Source: Advenella faeciporci
GTDB lineage: Bacteria; Pseudomonadota; Gammaproteobacteria; Burkholderiales; Burkholderiaceae_B
Assembly (NCBI RefSeq): GCF_014652395.1
Contig: NZ_BMYS01000004.1
Span: 109,226 to 173,225, forward strand
Direction: 5' to 3'
Length of the DNA: 64,000 nt
Below the pieces are notes generated by a model. It saw only the letters and a list, made by a program, of their open reading frames with translations, made no database searches and had not been told where the DNA came from. Position numbers and translations under genes: made by a program. Shown here in pieces: positions 58,691-64,000 of the stretch. The stretch's first letter is position 1, and the number at the start of each line of letters is the position of its first letter.

Positions 58691-59225
58691 TTAAACCTGC
58701 TCTGCTTCTCCCGTTCTAAGTAAAACAAAATGTTCAACCAGTCGCAGCATGAGTTCTTTCTGTTCCGGCAAACTTTCCGCCACCAATAAGGCCAGTGCCA
58801 CTAATGTAGTGTCATTAATCAACTGTTCTACCGGCTTTGCCAGAAAATGCTGATTCAGCCGTAAATACCAAAGAAACAGGAAAGAACCGGTACGTTTATT
58901 GCCATCGGCCAAGGGATGGTTTTTGATGACGAAATACAGCCTGTCCTTCATTGGAAACAAGCTGCTGATTTGCCAGGGTTCTGGATAGCAGATTCACGGC
59001 CTGTTCAAACTCAATGCCCCGTTCCTGTAAGCGACGCTGGTTAAGGGTGTAACCATCTACAAGATATTGACGTAATATGTTGGTCGCCCAAATACGAAAT
59101 TGGGTTGCTCTCCTTGAACTAACCCGATAGCCTACGGAAATAATGGCAACCTGGTTGTAGTGATTGATACGTCTGCGCACCTGACGTGAATCTTCTTTAC
59201 GAACTACTAAGAAACCCTTAGTAGT
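58691..59225 (-). pseudogene. RhuM-Fic family gene, truncated and internally deleted (copy C)
   Basis: The minus strand reads TTKGFLVVRKEDSRQVRRRI, then NHYNQVAIISVGYRVSSRRA and VNLLSRTLANQQLVSNEG (RhuM domain), then out of frame LYFVIKNHPLADGNKRTG (Fic/Doc motif) and FLFLWYLRLNQHFLAKPVEQ to the stop at 58691. The 5' end is missing next to mnmE, roughly 100 residues are missing before the Fic motif, and the join near 58950 is out of frame. The protein cannot be made. Confidence 0.7.
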
Positions 59226-59265
59226 TGCTACCTCCGCAAACTACCCCTAAAGCCACAGCGCCGCC

Positions 59266-60675
59266 TCACTTCCCAATACAAAACGAAGAAAATATCTCCC
59301 CCAGCAAATCATCACTGCTGAATTGCCCGGTAATCTTGCACAACTCATCATGCGCCAGCCTGAGTTCCTCGGCAAACAGGTCCAGCACCCGGTCATCATG
59401 GCTGGCATGCTCCTGGGCCATCTGCAAATGCTCATTGGCACTGTTCAGGGCGTGCAAATGCCGTTCACGGGCCAGCCAGGGAGATTCGGCACTGGGGTTC
59501 CAGCCGGCAATCTCCAGCAGTTTATGACGCAAGGTATCCAGGCCCGTTTCCTGTTTAGCTGAAACCAGGATGGCCAGGGCTTCATGCCCGTTTTCTTCGC
59601 TTGTCTGTTCAACCTGTTCCTGCATCCGCTTCAGAGCAGCCTCATCCAACAAATCCATCTTGTTGAACACTTTCAATACCGGGGTACGGGCCGGCAGGCG
59701 ACGGGTAATCTCAATATCCAGCTCATCATTGGGCGAACGGGCATCCTGCAAATGCACAATCACGTTTGCCTTTTCAATTTCAGCCCAGGTGCGAGCAATA
59801 CCAATGCTTTCAACCGTATCTTCGGTTTCCCGCAGGCCCGCCGTATCAACAATATGAATGGGTACACCCTGAATATGAATCTGCTGGCTGACCTTGTCGC
59901 GTGTGGTTCCGGCAATGGGGGTCACAATAGCTACTTCATCGCCTGCCAGCGCATTCAGCAAACTGGACTTGCCCACATTGGGCTGGCCCGCCAGCACCAC
60001 GTGCATGCCTTCACGCAAAATCATGCCTTGTTTGGCCTGCCTGATCAGATGCTGCAAATCATCCTGAATGCTTTGCAGTTCTTCCCTGGCCTGGTATTTT
60101 TCAAGGAATTCAATTTCCTCTTCCGGAAAATCCAGTGTGGCCTCTACCAGCATGCGCAAATGCACCACCCGGTCGGCCAAGGCATTAACCAGGTTGGAAA
60201 AAGAGCCGCTTAAAGAAGCCATCGCGCTGCGTGCAGCCGCCTCTGAAGAGGCATCAATCAAATCGGCCACGGCTTCGGCCTGGGCCAGATCAAGACGGTT
60301 ATTCAAAAATGCCCGTTGGGTAAACTCACCGGGTTCGGCGTGACGCAGGTTTATGCCTATGTCACGGCCAACCTCAAGGCAACGCTGCATGATCCGTTTA
60401 AGCACGGCCGGCCCGCCATGCCCTTGCAATTCAAGCACATCTTCACCGGTATAAGAATGCGGGGCCTTGAAAAACAGGGCAATCCCTTCATCAATCGCCT
60501 GTCCGCCTGAATCCGGGAAAGGCAGGTAATGGGCGTGGCGAACCTGCAATTCCCGATTGAAAAATTGCCGTATAAACACGCTTAAATCAGGGGCTGAAAC
60601 CCTGACAACACCAATACCGCCCCGGCCGGGTGCTGTTGCAATGGCAACAATGGGTACATTATTTGAAGTCATCAT
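59266..60675 (-). CDS. mnmE: tRNA uridine-5-carboxymethylaminomethyl modification GTPase MnmE
   Basis: 469 residues. N-terminal tetrahydrofolate-binding domain ([21 protein letters not shown]), central helical domain, and an inserted G domain with G1 [11 protein letters not shown]3-type DTAGLRET and G4 NKMD. The C-terminal CIGK is the catalytic Cys motif of MnmE. With MnmG it modifies U34 of several tRNAs. The second ATG (60672) is an equally possible start. Confidence 0.97.
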   Translation of the reverse strand: MMTSNNVPIVAIATAPGRGGIGVVRVSAPDLSVFIRQFFNRELQVRHAHYLPFPDSGGQAIDEGIALFFKAPHSYTGEDVLELQGHGGPAVLKRIMQRCLEVGRDIGINLRHAEPGEFTQRAFLNNRLDLAQAEAVADLIDASSEAAARSAMASLSGSFSNLVNALADRVVHLRMLVEATLDFPEEEIEFLEKYQAREELQSIQDDLQHLIRQAKQGMILREGMHVVLAGQPNVGKSSLLNALAGDEVAIVTPIAGTTRDKVSQQIHIQGVPIHIVDTAGLRETEDTVESIGIARTWAEIEKANVIVHLQDARSPNDELDIEITRRLPARTPVLKVFNKMDLLDEAALKRMQEQVEQTSEENGHEALAILVSAKQETGLDTLRHKLLEIAGWNPSAESPWLARERHLHALNSANEHLQMAQEHASHDDRVLDLFAEELRLAHDELCKITGQFSSDDLLGEIFSSFCIGK

Positions 60676-60788
60676 TTTTTTATGCCGAATAACCAGATAC
60701 CTGAATTATAAGGGGTACGATACACAAGAACCTTTTAGGGCATAATATAGCGGAAGTAATCCTTCTTCATTAACACACCATTTGCCCA

Positions 60789-61478
60789 ATGCGTATTTTA
60801 TTAATCGAAGACGAACCCGATCTGGCCCAATGGTTAATGCGTAGCCTGCGCAACCAGGCCGGCTTCACCATTGAATGGTCCAATGACGGCTTGGTCGCCT
60901 ACAAGCGATTGCAGGTAGAAGAGTTTGATGCCATTATCCTTGACTTGGGCATCCCTGGCATGGATGGCAATACCCTTCTATGCCGGCTGCGAGCCGAAGA
61001 TGACCGTACGCCCATCCTTATACTGACCGCCCGGGATTCCCTTGCCGATCGTGTGGATACCCTGGAATCAGGCGCTGATGACTTCCTGCCAAAACCTTTC
61101 ATGATTGAAGAACTGGTTGCAAGGCTTAATGCCCTTATTCGCAGAAGCCGTGGCAGGGACAAACCACGCTTGAGCTGTGGTGACCTAAGCTACGATGTGG
61201 GAAAACACCAATTCCTGGTTAAGCAGCAAATGCTGCAGGTTACCCCCCGTGAAAGTGAAGTCCTGGCCATCCTTATCCGGAAAAGTGAAGAACCCGTTAA
61301 CAAGAAATTCATACTTGAACGCTTATTGGCTCATGATAATGATGAGGAAATCGGCATAGAATCAATTGAAGTCATCATTCACCGGTTACGCAAAAAACTT
61401 CAACCTTCCACGGTACAAATCACCACTTTGCGGGGTATTGGCTATTGCCTTGAACCCATTCCCGATGATGAAATTTAA
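60789..61478 (+). CDS. OmpR-family response regulator (TctD/QseB-like)
   Basis: 229 residues. Receiver domain with acidic pocket EDEPD, phosphorylation site in AIILDLGIPGMDG (Asp about 51), and LPKPF Lys; C-terminal winged helix ending in IESIEVIIHRLRKKLQPSTVQITTLRGIGYCLE. It is followed by a sensor kinase gene overlapping by 14 bases and then a Bug receptor gene, the layout of tctD-tctE-tctC citrate-type systems. Confidence 0.93.
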   Translation: MRILLIEDEPDLAQWLMRSLRNQAGFTIEWSNDGLVAYKRLQVEEFDAIILDLGIPGMDGNTLLCRLRAEDDRTPILILTARDSLADRVDTLESGADDFLPKPFMIEELVARLNALIRRSRGRDKPRLSCGDLSYDVGKHQFLVKQQMLQVTPRESEVLAILIRKSEEPVNKKFILERLLAHDNDEEIGIESIEVIIHRLRKKLQPSTVQITTLRGIGYCLEPIPDDEI

Positions 61479-62907
61479 AAGCCTGAAATCAACATTGCTC
61501 TGGCTATTGATACCGGCATTGGTCATCACCATGCTGATTTCGCTCTGGGCCTCAAACCTTGAATTAAGAGGACAAGTCAACACGGCATTTGACCGTTCCC
61601 TGGCGGGTGCCATCCGTTCCATTGAAGTCAACATCAAGACCGAAGATGGTGGCCTGGCCATGGAACAACCCTTTTACATGCTTGAGTTCTTTGAACTGAC
61701 CACACGCAGTACCGCCTATTTCAGGGTCGCTACCGAAGACAGGTTAACAGAAATAGGCTATGTCGACCTGCCCTTGCCGACGACCCCATTGGATACCGGT
61801 AAAGCCGTTTTTTATAACCGGGATTATCTTGACCAGCCCATGCGGATTGCCGCCATTGCCATTCGCCCGAAAGATGGCCTGCTTTATAACCCGGAAAGCC
61901 GTATCATCATCCAGGTTGCCGAAAGCATGTCAAGCCGGGAAGATTTCATCAACCAGCTCATCTGGCAATCGGTTCGAAAAGACTTTGTTGTGCTTGCCAT
62001 TTTCATCCTTTTGCTTTCCGGTGGCATTATTATTGCGCTTCGCCCCTTAAAAACACTTAGCAGCGAAATTAAAAACCGCTCTTTTGACAACTTGCTGCCC
62101 ATTGATGAAAAAGAATTGCCCAAAGAAATCAAGCCTTTGGTCCAGGCCATCAATCTTCACCTGGCGCGTTACATCAAGCGGAATATTACCCAGCAACAGT
62201 TTCTTGATGACGCCTCCCACCAATTGCGCACACCTCTTTCCGTATTGAACATGCAGGTGGATTATGCAAAAAAACTGGCCAAAACCACCGAAATGGAAGA
62301 AGTGTTAACCGCCATACAGCAAAGACTGGGCAATACAATTCAGCTAACCAATCAATTACTGGCATTGGCGAAGGTTCGTGATGCCGCAGATAAACTGACG
62401 GCCAATGTTTCACGTGAAACAATTGATATCTGCCAGCTGGCTGCCGAAGTGGTCGGCAATTTATTACCTACGGCACGCAAGAAAAGAATGGATTATGGCC
62501 AGGAATTGCCCGAACATCCTGTCATGATCAATGGCATTGAATGGCTGCTTAAAGAAGCTTTAAGCAATATTATCAGCAATTCCATTAAGTATTGTCCTGT
62601 ACGCTCCCATATTACCGTTTCTGTATTGGAAGAAAAAGACCATATTATCTTGCAGGTTGAAGATAACGGCCCCGGCATGAGTCCGGAAGATATTGCCCTG
62701 GCAGGAAAACGCTTTCGCAGAGGTGCATCGGGCAAGGAAAAATACGGATCTGGATTAGGACTGGCCATTGTTAACACGATTGCAGAAATCAACCAGGCCA
62801 GGCTTGAGATTTTTTCGAAAAAAAATGAAACAGGCCTTATTGTCCGGCTGGTGTTCAATAAAATTCCTATGGATTACCCTGATAAAAGCCGGTTTTCATC
62901 AAATTGA
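61465..62907 (+). CDS. Sensor histidine kinase (TctE-like)
   Basis: 480 residues from the ATG at 61465 (MMKFKSLKSTLLWLLIPALV). Two transmembrane segments (about 10-30 and 175-195) enclose a periplasmic sensing domain; the H box is FLDDASHQLRTPLSVL, the N box EALSNIISNSIKYC, G1 DNGPGMS and G2 GSGLGLAIVN. The longer frame from 61366 would overlap the regulator by over 100 bases without a hydrophobic start. TctE-type kinases sense carboxylates; the neighbouring Bug receptor may deliver the signal. Confidence 0.92.
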   Translation: MMKFKSLKSTLLWLLIPALVITMLISLWASNLELRGQVNTAFDRSLAGAIRSIEVNIKTEDGGLAMEQPFYMLEFFELTTRSTAYFRVATEDRLTEIGYVDLPLPTTPLDTGKAVFYNRDYLDQPMRIAAIAIRPKDGLLYNPESRIIIQVAESMSSREDFINQLIWQSVRKDFVVLAIFILLLSGGIIIALRPLKTLSSEIKNRSFDNLLPIDEKELPKEIKPLVQAINLHLARYIKRNITQQQFLDDASHQLRTPLSVLNMQVDYAKKLAKTTEMEEVLTAIQQRLGNTIQLTNQLLALAKVRDAADKLTANVSRETIDICQLAAEVVGNLLPTARKKRMDYGQELPEHPVMINGIEWLLKEALSNIISNSIKYCPVRSHITVSVLEEKDHIILQVEDNGPGMSPEDIALAGKRFRRGASGKEKYGSGLGLAIVNTIAEINQARLEIFSKKNETGLIVRLVFNKIPMDYPDKSRFSSN

Positions 62908-62967
62908 AAGCTAATCGAAAGCTTCAGTTTTGTATCGTTAGGTCCTTACCTATCAATGGAGACTATA

Positions 62968-63963
62968 ATGATACTGTATAAAAAGACCTTATCTTTCCTT
63001 ACTGCAAGCCTGCTTGGCCTTACTTGCCTGGGCACTGTCCAGGCACAAGAACAGCCCAAAAAACCGGAATGTATTGCACCGGCACAGCCTGGTGGCGGTT
63101 TTGACCTGACCTGTCGACTGGCCCTGAACGGTTTTGCCCAAACCAAAATCCTTGAAGCCCCCATGCGAACCATTTACATGCCAGGCGGCATTGGGGCTGT
63201 GGCTTATAACAATATCGTTGCCCAACGCCCTGCCGATGGCAACGCAATTGTTGCATTTTCAGGCGGTTCATTGCTCAATCTGGCTCAGGGCAAATTTGGC
63301 AAATACAACGTTAATGACGTGAAATGGCTGGCAGCGGTCGGTAGCGATTATGGTGTCGCCATTGTACGTAACGATTCCCCCTATACCGATCTCAAGTCCT
63401 TGATGGAAGCTTTCAAAGCGGATCCCAGCAAAATTGTTCTGGGCGCAGGCGGCTCTGTGGGTAGCCAGGATTGGATGAAAGCAGCCCTGACTGCCAAAGC
63501 GGCCGGTGTTGATTACAAGAAAATGCGTTTCGTTGCCTTTGAGGGCGGTGGTGAAGCCGTAACCGCCTTGCGAGGCGGACATATCCAGGCTTATATGGGG
63601 GATGCCGCAGAAGCCCGTACCATGCTTGATGGTGGTGCACCCATCCGGATTCTGGCCGTTTTCAATGATAAACGTTTGCCTGGAAAAATGTCGGATATTC
63701 CTACAGCCGCAGAACAGGGCTTTGACATTAATTGGCCCATTATCCGTGGTTTTTACGTGGGTCCCAAAGTATCTGACAACGAATACAACTGGTGGGTTGA
63801 CGCTTTTAACAAATTGATGAAAACCCCTGAGTTTGCCAAGATGCAAGAGCAGCAAGGTTTGTTTCCATTTGACAAAACCGGTGCTGAACTGGATAGCTAT
63901 GTGAAGGAACGCGTTCAGTTTTATACCGAACTGGCTGATTCTTTTGGTCTGATCAAAAAATAA
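62968..63963 (+). CDS. Bug/TctC-family tripartite tricarboxylate transporter receptor
   Basis: A 331-residue precursor. I chose the ATG at 62968, with GGAG 6 bases upstream, rather than the one at 62956. Signal peptide: YKKTLSFLTASLLGLTCLG with cleavage after VQA. The mature protein has the Bug motifs PAQPGGGFDLTCRLAL, ADGNAIVAFSGG and GAGGSVGSQDWMKAAL. Following a TctD/TctE-like pair, it is probably the receptor whose expression or ligand they control. A permease operon (tctBA) might follow beyond the window. Confidence 0.92.
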   Translation: MILYKKTLSFLTASLLGLTCLGTVQAQEQPKKPECIAPAQPGGGFDLTCRLALNGFAQTKILEAPMRTIYMPGGIGAVAYNNIVAQRPADGNAIVAFSGGSLLNLAQGKFGKYNVNDVKWLAAVGSDYGVAIVRNDSPYTDLKSLMEAFKADPSKIVLGAGGSVGSQDWMKAALTAKAAGVDYKKMRFVAFEGGGEAVTALRGGHIQAYMGDAAEARTMLDGGAPIRILAVFNDKRLPGKMSDIPTAAEQGFDINWPIIRGFYVGPKVSDNEYNWWVDAFNKLMKTPEFAKMQEQQGLFPFDKTGAELDSYVKERVQFYTELADSFGLIKK

Positions 63964-64000
63964 TTCAATAAAAACCGCAAGTTCCCCTGCCATGCGGGGG

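Noticed and set aside
44336-59225. Idea that the left and right RhuM pieces are two halves of one gene split by the island
   Set aside because: Copies B and C both contain the same central segment (YN..AIISVGYRVSS) with different flanking residues, so they come from different genes.

Overview
The window is a piece of a Gram-negative chromosome around the replication origin. The core gene order gyrB-dnaN-dnaA | rpmH-rnpA-yidD-yidC ... mnmE, together with two intact Bug/TctC-type receptors (plus one decayed one), points to Betaproteobacteria, Burkholderiales, most likely Alcaligenaceae. That placement rests on gene content and order, not on a database match, and I do not assign a genus. Core genes have moderate GC; the block at about 45.5-58.6 kb is visibly more GC-rich and therefore probably foreign.

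Region 1 (1-1.33 kb) is decayed DNA: the 3' end of a hipA-like kinase gene, the tail of a transposase, a 5'-truncated pyridoxal kinase gene and a possible SDR scar. Region 2 (1.33-11.5 kb) is a complete catabolic locus. A LysR regulator sits between a leftward operon (enoyl-CoA hydratase, 3-hydroxyisobutyrate dehydrogenase-like enzyme, Liv-type ABC importer, SDR, Dabb protein) and a rightward CoA-transferase pair. Two matching inverted repeats (TTGTGC-N6-GCACA) flank the regulator gene. Together the genes would import an acid, activate it with CoA and oxidise it; the substrate is unknown.

Region 3 (11.6-24.75 kb) is a defence island inserted 6 bp after the gyrB stop. It is bracketed by arrays of a repeated motif whose outermost copies form perfect inverted ends starting TGT and ending ACA, the architecture of Tn7/Tn402/Mu-class transposons, but I see no transposase. 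Cargo: an unrecognised protein with two zinc/HNH-like modules, a Gabija pair (gajA-gajB), and a type I restriction-modification operon (hsdM-hsdS-truncated abi-hsdR-M48 peptidase).

Region 4 (24.75-33.2 kb) is core: gyrB, dnaN, dnaA, a putative oriC with DnaA boxes, rpmH, rnpA, yidD, yidC. Region 5 (33.2-44 kb) is accessory metabolism: an ADP-forming acyl-CoA synthetase, a P450, a self-sufficient CYP116B-type P450-reductase fusion, a Bug receptor, a divergent IclR regulator, and an autotransporter split by a frameshift.

Region 6 (44.1-59.2 kb) is a second defence island: a complete Qat system (qatABCD) and a type I restriction-modification operon with an inserted YhcG-like PDDEXK nuclease gene and a small HTH gene. 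Its edges are scars of tyrosine recombinases and RhuM/Fic genes. Region 7 (59.2-64 kb) has mnmE, a TctD/TctE-like two-component system and its probable Bug receptor. The accessory DNA of regions 5 and 6 separates yidC from mnmE, which are usually neighbours in relatives.
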